Shown: in pieces, positions 23,058 through 34,628 of the stretch
How positions within the stretch are numbered: the stretch's first letter is position 1
How the letters are laid out: each line of letters opens with the position of its first letter
Position numbers and translations under genes: made by a program
The notes under the pieces: model-generated
The model's database searches: none
The model's input: the letters and a program-made list of their open reading frames with translations, nothing else
What the model was told of the DNA's origin: nothing
DNA from: Liquidambar formosana
Lineage: Eukaryota > Streptophyta > Magnoliopsida > Saxifragales > Altingiaceae
DNA: 64,000 nt
Assembly (NCBI GenBank): GCA_039720395.1
Contig: CM077831.1
Span: forward strand, 5,250,003-5,314,002
Direction of reading: 5' to 3'

Positions 23058-24372
23058 GTAGGTTTAAGGTAGTTTAAATCATGTGGGGACAAGATGTTTT
23101 TTGGGGGAGGTGAGTTACTTCACTTTGCTAAGGAGTAGCTCGATAAGTTTTTTGGTTGGGTTGTTTTATGGGTGTCAATGGACGATTTATCGTGTGGGTT
23201 CATTGTCTGTTTGGTTTTTTTGTTGTTCGAGTTTGGTTTAGGTTGGCTAGCATGGTTGGCCTTATGTGTAGTAGCTTGTGCTTTGGGAGCGGGCATTCTT
23301 GCCTCCACTGGGGATATATGGTATGAGGTTCATGGGTAGGGGTGAGTGGATGCTTGGTTCCACTGGGGATTGGTTTGGTGCAGGTTTAAGTTTAGGTGAG
23401 TTGTGTTTTGGGATTGAGTTGCATTTACTTTGTTTAGGGAAGTGGATGAGCATTTTTTAATGCATGTGAGTCGTTAAAAGCTGTTCTTGGGTTGTTTTGT
23501 TTGAGAAATGGGTAGTGGTGTCAATTCCAGATACAAGACTCGAAGTGAGTTTGAGAGTTGAGTTAGGAAAATGGTGCAATGACTCCCTTCTTGATGGAGG
23601 CAGGGCTTTATTCGGTTCTCAAGTGCATCATTGGGTATGCCTTGAGTTTGAGGCGAGTCTTTGAAGTTGAGACTAGCCTAATAAGTCAGTTGGACCCTTA
23701 AGGAAGCTATCGATAGCTTGAACTAATCTCGTGAGATAGAAATGGGGCTATGGTGAGTTTTACACACCCTTAATTAGCTTTATGAAGCTAGAATGCTAGG
23801 AACTTAGTGACAGCTTAGGTTGGCCTTGTAGCCTTGAAATAAGGCTTAGGATGCCAATGTTGGCTTGTAGCGACCCTCGGGGATCAATATAGGGCATAGG
23901 GGACTTGTGTGAGCTCACAGCGGCCCTCACGAGTCGAGATAGGATCGTGGCGAAGCTATATAAGCTTGAAATGGCCTCATGAGTCGAGATAGGGTTGTCG
24001 AAAGCCATGTAGGCTTGAAGCAACCCTCACGGGTTGAGGCGGTATCGATAGGAAGCTATATAACCCTGAAATGGCTGCCATTAGCCAAAATAGGATGCAA
24101 ATAGTTCCCGTGAACCACTTAGAATCGTAGGATAGCTACTAGGAGCTTGGAATGGCCCCCGTGAGTCGAGATAGGCTGTAAATCGTTCCCGTGAACCACC
24201 TAAAGTCATGGAAAGGCTATCGCAAGCTTGAAATGGCTCTCGCGAGCCATAAAAGGGTGTAAATGCTTCCCGTGAACCATTTAGAGTTGTAGAAAAACCC
24301 ATGTAGGATAGAAGTGCCTCCTGTGAGCCGTCGAAGGGTGTAAATGGTTCCCACGAACCATTTAGAGTTTTG
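23058..24372 (-). mobile_element. Continuation of the Tat-1 3' internal region, right of CopA
   Basis: Joins directly to 13361 once CopA and one GATGG are removed. Non-coding, T- and G-rich at first, then a tandem repeat from about 23780. It ends abruptly at the truncated CopB LTR. No gene is recognised. Confidence 0.45.
23780..24370. repeat. Hairpin-bearing tandem repeat, period ~51 bp changing to 81 bp
   Basis: The left part has units of about 51 bp (AAGCTATATAAGCTTGAAATGGC-like, then GAGTCGAGATAGG). From 24093 the unit is exactly 81 bp (starts at 24093, 24174, 24255 and 24336), with an added ~30-bp piece of the type AAATGGTTCCCGTGAACC. Many units contain short inverted repeats such as GGTTCCC/CGAACC and GGCTC/GAGCC. 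A minus-strand frame (24081-24302) reads a 27-residue repeat with a GSRE core, which follows from the 81-bp period. Confidence 0.8.
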
Positions 24373-25486
24373 TGTTCATTGGCCCTACTGCTATGTGTGT
24401 GAAGGCATGTGAGTGATTAACCAGGAATCCATCACTCTCAGGAAAAAGAGAGTGAATGTCTCATATAGCATTCATTGAATATAACTCATTAAATCCATGG
24501 GCCCATGGTAGAATGAATATGGAAAGGAGTTTCCATAAGTTCATCATTGAGTTGATATTAATGAATGAGTATAAAGTAATTAAACTAGGGACTTGACAGA
24601 CTTCCATGTCCTATTAGTTCAATTGGAGACATTGTGTTGATGGAATGATGTAATTGTAACCTCTAAACTATAACAAAAGGGTTCTTTGTAAATGACTATT
24701 CATCTCATTAAGGACCACACCATGAGCCATATGCTAGGTGTTACTCATGGTTAGTAGAAGCCCTAATTAATATAAATGAGTTATAATCAATTAGGGAATT
24801 GGAAGGAGTTCCAATTAGACCCTTAATGGAAAGTGTTCCATTGTGCACAACATGTGCTATACCTAGTACTTGATGATGCGAACCCAATGGGTCACACACT
24901 GATCATGCTAAGAGAGCTTGATTGTCTATGAGAGAAAGGGTATAAGTGAATAAAGAATAGTTCTTTAAGGGCTTAGTTTGTATTTGATACAAATTAGAGG
25001 GGTTATTGTGTAATTAGGAGTAATTACACAAAACCCATTAGGGTTTTAATTCCCCCTTTGGCTGGCCCTATGTGGAGGCTATATATAGTCTCTTATGATG
25101 TGATGACATTATCACAATTGGGATTCCCAAGTGCTGGCCGAAATTCACTAAGGAGGCTCTCTCTCTCTCTCCCTCTTCTCCACCTCTAGCAACAGCAAGG
25201 AAGAAGAAGGAAAGGACTTCAAGTTCAAGCTAGGTGTGGATACCATTGGAGGCAGTACACTTGGACTGCTCATTCATTGGTGCCTGGAGTTCAAGCTTGG
25301 AGCAAAAAAGAGAAGACAAAGCTTGGAGCATAAAGGAGAAGACTTTGTTCAACTGTAAGTATCCTAATTTTCTTTGTAGTTAGGATTTTGTTTTGTATTA
25401 TGCATAATTGGATTCATGGGTTTGGGAATCGTAGGAAAATTTTTATTCCGCCTTTGTTTGTTTTCCTCTCTATTCGATTCCCAGCA
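24373..25486 (+). repeat. CopB 5' LTR, truncated
   Basis: 1114 bp, joined without a target duplication to the 81-bp repeat. TATATATA at 25080-25087, CT tract near 25155, donor-like GTAAGT at 25355-25360; the exon-like stretch between TATA and donor has no ATG. Ends CCCAGCA. Confidence 0.9.
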
Positions 25487-25487
25487 G

Positions 25488-25499
25488 TGGTATCAGAGC
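25488..25499 (+). other. CopB primer binding site (initiator-Met tRNA)
   Basis: TGGTATCAGAGC one base after the LTR. Confidence 0.95.
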
Positions 25500-26975
25500 C
25501 AAGTTTATGCCTAATACAAACTGCATATGGGCTGTATTTTATGGTAAAATTGATTAGTTAATGAACTAGGGTTCATGTTCATGCATTAGAATGGTTTCCC
25601 TCTCATGGCTGAACCTAGGGTTATTGAACCCTAGGTTAATTCTCCTTCTACTCCTCTTCTAAAATAAGTTTTAGAGCTACTGGTTATTCAAGAGTTGAAT
25701 AGGGATTAAGTTTGGAGAAGAAGAACAGTTTTCATGGTTGCCGTGAAAAACCGTCATTTTGTTTTGCAAGCCGAAATCAGAGTTCTTCTCCAAAATTTTC
25801 AAGCCATATATGGTTAGAAAGCTCTTTGAATCAGCTTTACAACCCACCAAACAGTTTGTCGATCCGAGTTTTGTAGTGAAAGTTATGAATTGTTTACTAC
25901 AGGCTGTCAAGGAAGACAGTTTTGCTCGGGAATGATGCGACAGCCACAACTGTGAGTTTTTGATGGAGATCAAAGGTATGGTAATGGTTGCCACCACTTG
26001 GGTTATGTTCTAGACATGGTAGGGAAAGGTTCCCAAGCATTCGGATGCATCATAATTGGATTATGATTCTAGAACAGAAGGAAGAAGGAGAAAACCACCA
26101 TGTTAGAATCTGGGTTTTAGAACCCTAGGGTTCTTGCTACTGTTTTGTTATGAAACCTCTGTAAAATTGATGAATAATCATTATAGGATGATGATATATG
26201 ATATATAGATCATATTCTTTAAGTTTCAAAGGAGTCTTGATGCATAAAGAATCAAAAAGTTTGATTTCTTGGAAGAACACAGCATGCTGTTTTTCTGCAG
26301 AAAGTCATCAATGGAGTTTCATTCATAACTTGAGTTAGGGAACTCCAAATTGCATGAAACCACTTTCATTAGTTTCCTAAGACATGTAGGATACTAGGAA
26401 AAATAATTTGGTAACCTGAATTAACCATTTTGCTGGGTTTTAAATCAGTTTGCGACAAGGGACAGTATGCTGTCAAATTCTGGGCAGCCCACTGTTCTTG
26501 AATTGTTTGGAACAATTGGGGATAATTTGATCATCCAAACCACTTCAATTAGCTTAGTAATTCATGTTGGGACATGATACAAAATCTGGTTTTGTTGGTG
26601 GCGTTCAATTGATTGAGTTTTAGAAACAATTGTGACCTTGGAGGTCCTTCCATGGTGGCGCCAGCACTGGTTTCTTGAAACCCTAATTTGTTTTGAACAA
26701 GACAGCCCTATTGGCCACTCCACACGTGTCCATGGGCTTGGCCCACACCCTAGCTTGAGTCCCCATGCATGATGGTAGCCATGGCAGCCCCCTGGCCTAG
26801 CCGTGGCAGCCCCCTGGCCAAGCCATGGCCAAGCCATGGCGGCCCCATGATTTTGGTGGCAAACCTAAGGTTTTCTCAGGAAACCCTAATTCCCATTAAT
26901 GACGTATCCCTAATTCATTTATGGCATTAATTAAAACCCTAATGAACTAATTAATTACCTTAATTAAAGTGTTTA

Positions 26976-27370
26976 ATGATTGGTCATTAAATGACTAATC
27001 ATGGTTATTAATTATTAGGGTATAATTAGTGCATTTATGATGTCTAGGGTTTAAGGTTTAGGAAACCCTAATTCATATTAATTAAACCCTAATTCTATTA
27101 ATGCATTAATTAATAACTAAACCTAGTAATTAATGTGTCTAACCTAGGGTTAAATGATTGGTCATTAATGACCAATCATGATCATTAAAGGTTTAGTAAT
27201 TAATCATTGGCATTTAATAGGTTTAAGGTTTAGGGTTTTAGAAACCCGAATTAGTGCATATTAATTAGGTGTAATTAATATCTTAGGTGGCATTAATTAA
27301 ACCCTAATCCTAATCATCAATACCATATAAACCTAGGGTTTGAATGATTGGTCATTAATTGACTAATCAT
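26976..27370 (+). repeat. Three palindromes in the CopB leader
   Basis: 27154-27179 is a perfect 26-nt palindrome (arm ATGATTGGTCATT). 26976-27002 and 27344-27370 are the same motif with one or two mismatches. The second and third follow CCTAGGGTTTAA-like sequence, as in CopA and CopD. Confidence 0.7.
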
Positions 27371-28569
27371 AAGGCATTTAATGCATTAGGGTTGCAATTA
27401 GGGTTTAGAGTTAATGCATTTAGGGGTTAGGGTTTTAGGAAACCCTAATGCACTAATTAATTAATATATTGATTTTATTTAATTCCGAAATTGATTATTT
27501 AATTAATGGTGATTAATTTTATATTTTTTTAAATGGTTTAAAACACAATTTAGGATTAAATTAAAATCTAGAAAATTTTAATTAATTGAAATTGTTTTGT
27601 TTAATTAAAGATACCCTAATATTTGATATTAGAGTTTAATTAGGGGACTTTAATTGTTTCAATTGATTTGATTAATTGAAACTAAATGTCTTAAATGTTA
27701 AGACTTAATTAATTCTAGAATTTATGCATATCCTAATGAGATTAGGACACATTAATGAGATTAATGAATACCAATCAATAGAGTTACCATAATGCCCATA
27801 TGCTTTATTGCTTACAGTTATTTCTTTTATTATGCAATATGATTGTATGGTTGTGGATGGATGATGATTATGGACTATACCCTTTAAACCAATTGTGATT
27901 GGCCGTCTTATGAATGGGTTGTAATATTTTTCAAGAGTTGTAATTTATTTATGGTGATATAATTATTTATTTGGGGCTTGCATGCCACCTTCTCTCTCTC
28001 TGTCTCTATCATTCTCTGATGTACCCCACATTCCCCTTATGTATCCCTTTCTTTAAATTATGTAAATGTTATATAATCGAGAGCGCACTAAGGAGTATGG
28101 TGGACCCAAAAGAGCATGGTGGAGCCCAACAAGCCTATGGTGGAGACTATCAAGCCTATGGAGGAGATTGAAGGACTTGAAAGCTTGGAGAAGACTTTTA
28201 AGAGAGCATGCTATGTTTTGAATGAAGTTTTTCAATCACCTACACCCACTTTAGACCTTGGATTCAATTCATTAGCTTGGATTGAATCTTCTTAAAGTCC
28301 ATAATCATCATAGTGGGAGTTTTAATTTATGAGATAGATTATGATAACTCCAAATCCAAAGATTGTTATATGTCACCTAATAGGGACTAATATCGATAAT
28401 TGGATTATATATAATGTTGTTATATTTTATTTATATGCATGAGATGTATGTTAAATTAGTTAATTTGATGAGACCCTTAAAACCCCTCTCTTTTAATATT
28501 AAGTTGAAAATGAAGAAATCATAGGGAATGAATTCTTCATTGCCTTCCATCATTATAGGATCATCTAAC

Positions 28570-28891
28570 GTCCCTTAATGTGGGTACCTGGCTACAGACA
28601 TGTAGGAGCTACCTATGTTAAAGACATTACTTGAAACTATTACGTATAAGATATCATGGGGTGCCTAAACTGGTATATACCAAGAAACTATAATGTGAGA
28701 TATATATTTAGCAAAACATACCTGTGTGAATGATGGGTTTAACTTAACTAGGGAAGTATTCCAAGAAACTATAATGTGAGGAGTATGTACCCTAGAGGCA
28801 AAATGATTGGAACTTGCTTATGAAGCAATATACAAGAAGTTGTCTTCTTAGTGTGGGTTAGAAGTCAAGAAACTATAATGTGAGGCTTCTA
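28570..28891 (+). promoter_or_regulatory. Hairpin array upstream of CopB gag
   Basis: Same layout as CopA. Loops CAAGAAACTATAATGTGAGG lie at 28680-28700 (last G is A), 28761-28781 and 28865-28885. Stems: GGTATATA/TATATATT (28672-28679 with 28701-28708), CTAGGG/CCCTAG (28748-28753 with 28790-28795), TAGAAG/CTTCTA (28859-28864 with 28886-28891). TTGCTT/AAGCAA is also kept between loops two and three. Confidence 0.7.
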
Positions 28892-29062
28892 GGTCATAGT
28901 GGGACCCCAATCCCCCTTAGGAATGAGATTCCCGAATTCCATTAGAGGGTGTATGGAATTTGATAAAATAGTGGGAGGTACCATATGATTAAAGACCCGA
29001 TCATTATGGATTAAAAATGAAATCTTATTCTCTATTTTAATTTCTATATGTAGTTCATTAAA

Positions 29063-29608
29063 ATGGCTCACCTCAACCCGTTATCCAAAATATTGGACAC
29101 TAACCGTTTGACTGGACCAAATTGTCTTAATTGGCTTAGGAATCTAAAAATTGTTTTGGATTCCAAGAATCTTACCTATGCACTTCATAATCCACTTCCC
29201 ATTGCTCCTGCTAAGGCTACAATTCAGAAAGAGAAAGACGCTTACCAGAAGCGCAAGGATGAAGATCTCATGGTAAGGTGCTATATGATGGTATTTATGA
29301 GTCTCGAGCTTAAGAAGCAACATGAGTCCATGGGAAGTGCTTACGAGATTTTTATCAACATACAAGCGTTGTATGGGAAAGAATTCTTGCTTGAATTTAA
29401 TGAAACTGCTACTTCCAAGTCTAAGCTCAAGCCTAAGGGCAAGGGTATAGGCAAGGGTAAGAGTACCCGGAGGAAGAAGAAAGGTAACAACAAAGCCAAA
29501 GGAACCTGTTTTCACTGCAGCAATGGGCACTGGAAACGTAACTACCGGGAGTATCTGGTTACTCTAAAGAACCGACCTTTGGAAGGTATGGATCATGCTC
29601 TGAACTAA
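29063..29608 (+). CDS. CopB Gag, best-preserved copy (probably defective)
   Basis: 181 codons. Gag forms the particle in which Copia RNA is packaged and copied. The N-terminal part (LTGPNCLNWLRNLKIVL, about residues 16-32) is the usual Copia Gag opening, followed by the MVRCYMMVFMSLELKKQHES block (about 70-89) and a Lys/Gly-rich basic stretch (about 117-146). The zinc knuckle CFHCSNGHWKRNY (about 149-161) is damaged: one residue is missing before His and the last Cys is Tyr. It is shorter than usual, and a middle segment seems deleted after about residue 105. The start is supported by the shared MAHLNPL-type opening and by the TGTAG acceptor nine bases upstream. Confidence 0.75.
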   Translation: MAHLNPLSKILDTNRLTGPNCLNWLRNLKIVLDSKNLTYALHNPLPIAPAKATIQKEKDAYQKRKDEDLMVRCYMMVFMSLELKKQHESMGSAYEIFINIQALYGKEFLLEFNETATSKSKLKPKGKGIGKGKSTRRKKKGNNKAKGTCFHCSNGHWKRNYREYLVTLKNRPLEGMDHALN

Positions 29609-31640
29609 ATGTTAGTTCTGCTTCCACTTGGGTACTTAATTCTGATGTGAATTTTGAATTCCATGCAGAATCTAGTGGGAAGCAGAAGGCAGAGTAAAGG
29701 CGGATCAACCCTACAAGTGGGGAATGGAGCAAACGTTGCTGCATTAGCTGTGGGGCTTGTTGCTTGACTCTACCTAATGGAGTAGTTTAGAAATAATAGT
29801 TGGCTATCTTTACATTCCAGAAGTTATTAGAAACACTAATTTTATTTCAGTTTTATCTAAACGAGGTTTTAGTTTGATTTAATAAATGTTTTCTATTAAA
29901 TGAAGAGTTCATTACTTCTGGAGTTTATGTGGAAGGCCTTTATTTTCTAAACTTTATTTCAAATATGAATTGCAATGGAGCATGATAGTTCTAAATTGAA
30001 TGCTAATAAACCTAAGAGAACAAAATATACATAATGATGTATGTAGAAGTTTCTCTTACTTTACAACCTTTACCAATGATTCATTCTAGGTTTGGGTGTG
30101 TATACTTAATGAAGTACAAGTCTGAAATATTTGAAAGGTTCAAAGAATTCAGATATGAAGTAGAGAAACAAATCGGTAAAAGTATTAAAGCTCTTCGATT
30201 GGATCAAGGAGGCAAATATTTAACGGGTCAATTTTCAGATCAACTTGTTCAAACAGGCATTTAATCACAATGGACACCTCTTGGAACACCATAATTTAAT
30301 GGTGTGTCAGAAAGGAGGAATAGAACCTTTTTGGATATGGTTATGTCCATGATAAGTTACAACGACCTAATATTATCCTTGTTAGGATATGCCCTAGAAA
30401 TTGCTACGTACCTATGAAACAGAGTTCAAACCAAGGTTGTCCCTTAAGACCTATATGAGATATGGAAAGGAAAGCACCAAACCTTAAGCATGTTAAGGTA
30501 TAGGGTTGCACTGCATATGTAGAAACACATGATGTAACTAAATTGGAAATCAAGATAACTTTAATGTAGGTTTGTGGTTTATCCTAAAAGGAGTTTAGGA
30601 TATCATATCTATCATCCTGATGAACAAAAGTGTTTGTTAGTAAGTTTGCAATCTTTCTTGAAAAAGAGTTTATTCAAGAAGGAGGCAATAACAGGAAAAT
30701 AGAACTCAAAGAGTTGTCTAATGAGACACAAACCAACATTGATGCAACCCCTGTCCTTATTGAGATAGAACCAATTATTGTACCATGATTGTACAAAGGG
30801 TTAGTGGGAGTGCGATCATATTTATGGTCCTATAAGTGAATGATGTGCTACTTATTAGGGAATAATGTAGAGACGTTGTCAAAAGTGAAAAATTGGTTTT
30901 TCACAGAGTTTCTCCATAAAAGATCTGGAAGAAGCATCCCATATTCTGGGAATAGAGGTCTATAGAGATAGATCTTAAAGGATGCTAAGTCTCTCCCAAT
31001 CGATCTACGTAAACAAGATTTTGAATGGGTTCAAAATGCATGATTTCAAGAGATTCCTGTCAAACATGAAATCAAGTTGTCTAAAAGCATATGCTATGCT
31101 ATGTACATGACCAGATATCAGTTTTGCTGTAAATGTTACGAGCAGATATCAGGTAGACCCAGATAAGGTATATTAGGAAGAAGTCAAAGCTATCCTTAAG
31201 TATTTGAGAAGAACTAAGGCCAGGACCTATGCTTTGTCTATGGAAAAAGAAACTTAGAAATGGTTGGTAACACGGATTCAGATTTTCAAATCTAACGATG
31301 ATGAGAGGAGATCAATATAGAGGTTGAGCGCATAGCTGCATGTTTGGATGAGTAAGTTCATTGCAGAACTAGGAGTGGTTCTTGACATTGAGAAGCCCTT
31401 ACTATTGTTTTTGTGACAACAATGAGGCTATTACTCAAGACTAGGATCCATGGTCTCATCAAAAGTCCAAACTTTAAGCGGCGATTCCAAGTGATTAGAG
31501 AAATCATTGGAAGAGATGACATATACATATAGAAGTTTAATACAACAGAGAATAAAGAAGACCCCTTCACTAAGGTTATGACCCAAGTGTGTTGGATCAC
31601 CACTGATAAGATATGGGTATGAGATACATGGTGGATTGGC
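29609..31640 (+). pseudogene. CopB pol remains (protease, integrase, RT, RNase H)
   Basis: Fragments in shifting frames with stops. After gag come protease/pre-integrase traces (VGNGANVAALAVG near 29720). An integrase core follows at 30034-30264 (YLMKYKSEIFERFKEFR, then the LDQGG block that keeps the second catalytic Asp) and beyond a stop (GVSERRNRT, catalytic Glu, near 30305). The linker with YHPDEQ lies near 30610, and the terminal RNase H block near 31460-31640. Usual residues are lost, for example IDDYSR reads MIHSR. Large parts of RT are missing or scrambled. Confidence 0.8.
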
Positions 31641-31659
31641 TATAGTGCAAGTGGGAGAT

Positions 31660-33347
31660 TGTTAGGATTATGCCCTAGAGCCAATCATAGAGATGATTGT
31701 TTAGGGATTAGGAACAATCAATTGATTTCATTTATGTATGTCACATTTATTATTGATTTAATAAAAGGGCTTATTCTATTGTGTTTATATGCATCATTTA
31801 TATTTACATAATATGTCTATGGAGTTAGAGTTGAGAATATGAAATTACAAAGTGTTGTAATTTTGAGACTGTAAATATATCTCTATACTAAACTCCTAAA
31901 ACATTCCTAGTTGAAGGTTCACTATGATAGACAGTAATGAACCATAGGATTAGCACTTGTTAGGTTGACTCTATAGGAGGATAGCTAGTCTCAAGCTATT
32001 TGTGTGGAGACACTACAACCAACAAGTGGGTGCCTATTATAAGAATAGGCACACTGAATGTGACCAAATATATGAGATAAACTGAATGGAGTTTAACTTG
32101 CCTGTCAATCAGTTTCTCATTGTTATAGTGGTACAAGTAATCCTTAGACTTGAGACACCATGGTTGTCTTATACACGTAGCTTTAGAAGTTTGATAACAC
32201 TAAGTGCAAATCCTATTCAAGGGTCTATAAAGGTGTTCATTGGCCCTACTGCTATATGTGTGAAGGCATGTGAGTGATCAAGAAGGAATCCATCACTCTC
32301 AGGAAAAAGAGAGTGAATGTCACATATAGCATTCATTAAATATAACTCATTAAATCCATGGGCCTATGGTAGAATGAATATGGAAAGGAGTTTCCATAAG
32401 TTCATCATTGAGTTGATATTAATGAATGAGTATAAAGAAATTGAACAAGGGACTTAACAGACTTCCATGTCCTATTATTTCAATTGGAGACATTGTGTTG
32501 ATGGAAGGATGTAATTGTAACCTATAAACTATAACAGAAGGGTTCTTTGTAAATGACTATTCACCTCATTAAGGACCACACCATGAGCCATATGCTAGGT
32601 GTTACTCATGGTTAGTAGAAGCCCTAATTGATATAAATGAGTTAAAATCAATTAGGGAATTGGAAGGAGTTCCAATTAGACCCTTAATGGAAAGTGTTCC
32701 ATTGTGCACAACATGTGCTATACCTACTACTTGATGATGTAAACCCAATGGGTCACACACTGATCATGCTAAGAGAGCTTAATTGTCTATGAGAGAAAGG
32801 GTATAAGTGAATAAAGAATAGTTCTTTAAGGGCTTAGTTTGTATTTGATACAAATTAGAGGGGTTATTATGTAATTAGGAGTAATTACACAAAACCCATT
32901 AGGGTTTTAATACCCCCCTTAGCCGGCCCTATGTGGAGGCTATATATAGTCTTTTATGATGTGATGACATTATCATAATTGGGATTCCCAAGTGCTAGCC
33001 GAAATTCACTAAAGAGGCTCTCTCTCTCTCTCCTTCTTCTCCACCTCTAGCAACAACAAGGAAGAAGAAGGAAAGGACTTCAAGTTCAAGCAAGGTGTGG
33101 ATACTGTTGGAGGTAGTACACTTGGACTACTCATTAATTGCTGCCTGGAGTTCAAGCTTGGAGCAAAAAGGAGAAGACAAAGCTTGGAGCATAAAGGAGA
33201 AGACTTTGTTCAACTATAAGTATCCTAACTCTCTTTGTAGTTAGGATTTTGTTTTGTATTATGCATAATCGGATTCATGGGTTTGGGAATCATAGGAAAA
33301 TTTTTATTCCGCCTTTATTTGTTTTCCTCTTTATTCAATTCCCAACA
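31660..33347 (+). repeat. CopB 3' LTR
   Basis: 1688 bp, TGTTAGG...CCCAACA. Preceded by AAGTGGGAGAT (31649-31659). The U5 donor-like site is mutated here to ATAAGT near 33216, unlike the 5' copy. Confidence 0.92.
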
Positions 33348-34111
33348 GCTTTGAGGGGTTGGGATGCTGAGGTGTTCACTTCTCCTCGCATAGAGTACAT
33401 TGCCTTTTGTCAAAAGTATCTGATGAAACCTAGGGTCACTGGTCTCCCACCTTAAGGGGTAAGTCCCCAAACTCTCAAATTCTCTTTATGATTAGGAAAG
33501 AACTTTTATTGACAAGCATTTTAAATCTCAGGGCCAATAAGCAAAGGGATATAGCTCTATAGTTGGTTCAGCCACTGAGATGACTTATGATGATGAGGAT
33601 GATGACCTTGAGGGAAATCAACCTCCACCCCTCCCATAGCTAAACTGGTATGTGAACTTGTGCAGTAGGATAGAGTTTGTGAAGACTAATATTACCCATC
33701 CACCTTTTGATGAATTTCCTAAGATCGATCCATATTATGAGAATGTGTGTTCCAAACCCTTACCTTCCTGAGATTAGATTCTTTCATTATTATTAACCAT
33801 GTTTATACTTTCCCAGGTTCCATGGGACTATGCCCAGGAATGCCTTGAGCTCAATGAAGGATTGAGGAGGGATCTTGTGCGAATGAGTTTGGAGGACTCA
33901 GTTCTGGAAGCATGCTTGAATCCCCAAGTAAGTGATTAACTTATTAGCTTTCAACTAGGATTGGCACCATTACCCTATTAACCTATGATCTTCTTTGCAA
34001 TAGGCATCATCATCTCATCCACCACAACATACACCCCCTCCTAGAGCTCCTCATTCAGGTTATGATGGAGTTGGGCCAAATCGAAAGAGAAGGCCCATAG
34101 GGAATCATTGA
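33348..34111 (+). pseudogene. 3' exons of a retroelement-associated gene (DUF7745-like group?), truncated by CopB
   Basis: Plus-strand coding remains with intron-like gaps. 33348-33453 reads LRGWDAEVFTSPRIEYIAF and ends LPP. 33545-33770 reads NQPPPLP, a stop, then NWYVNLCSRIEFVKTN. After an acceptor (CTTTCCCAG) comes VPWDYAQECLELNEGLRRDL up to GTAAGT at 33931. After GCAATAG at ~34003 the last piece is Pro/His/Ser-rich and ends in a basic RKRRP tail and TGA at ~34111. It lies antisense to the Tat-2 pol. The 5' part is lost where CopB inserted. Assignment to the same family as the next gene is by position and style, not by a clear shared domain. Confidence 0.45.
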
Positions 34112-34530
34112 GTTTCACTCACCTCTTGTTAGGAATGTTGGAACCTTACTACTATCTTGTCATGTAATAGCTAGGAATTTCAATTCCCAAACTTGAACTC
34201 CTTATTATGGATACTTGATGAACCTATGTTGAACTCTATTGTAATGGTATGATCTTGTGTTGTGTGAAAAATGGACTTAAATTAAGCGCATAAGAGTCAA
34301 AACACCGCAAAAGGGCCAAACGAAGGCAAAATAGGGCAAAACTGGGCAAAACAAGGCGATGGCCTCTGGTGACCACCTGGCCCTGGGGGGCTAGCAGCCT
34401 TGGCCCAGGCAGCTAGCCACTTAGGCCTAGGTGATCACCCAAGGCCGAGGCGGTGTTTTGCCTGATTTTAGGAAACTTCCTATTTTAACGGGTTCTTACC
34501 TTCCAAAACTCGGATTTCCAAATTTTCTTC

Positions 34531-34537
34531 TATAAAA
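34531..34537 (+). promoter_or_regulatory. TATA box of the antisense gene
   Basis: TATAAAA preceded by a pyrimidine-rich TTTTCTTC, about 98 nt upstream of the ATG at 34629. The GC-rich stretch 34360-34460 upstream contains inverted words (CTAGC/GCTAG and GGTGATCACC), as in many LTR promoters. Confidence 0.5.
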
Positions 34538-34628
34538 ACACATCCAAGGGGTCTCAAACCCTAATTACATTCATTGAGAGCAAGTTATCAAAGCTCTAGA
34601 CAAATTCTTAAGTGATTTTCTAAAAGTT

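Larger units (their letters stand above)
25355..29053 (+). other. CopB leader, candidate 3.7 kb intron
   Basis: Donor-like GTAAGT at 25355 and TTTCTATATGTAG ending at 29053, nine bases before the gag ATG at 29063. Because the stretch between TATA box and donor lacks ATG, splicing would make the gag ATG the first one on the mRNA. The block 25730-26100 stays near 92% identical to CopA, whereas gag is only about two-thirds identical. Confidence 0.45.
24373..33347 (+). mobile_element. CopB: Copia element with truncated 5' LTR
   Basis: Same family as CopA. The 5' LTR starts at an internal point (GTGTTCATTGGCCC, position ~572 of the LTR), so its first third is lost; the 3' LTR is complete (31660-33347, 1688 bp). 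The shared LTR parts differ more than in CopA (roughly 4%), so it is older. The internal region keeps the best gag frame of the window. No target duplication can be checked on the left; the right flank is GCTTT. Confidence 0.9.

Noticed and set aside
34360..34460. GC-rich inverted words as an independent small element
   Set aside because: No terminal repeats or target duplication can be defined; better seen as part of the promoter region of the antisense gene.
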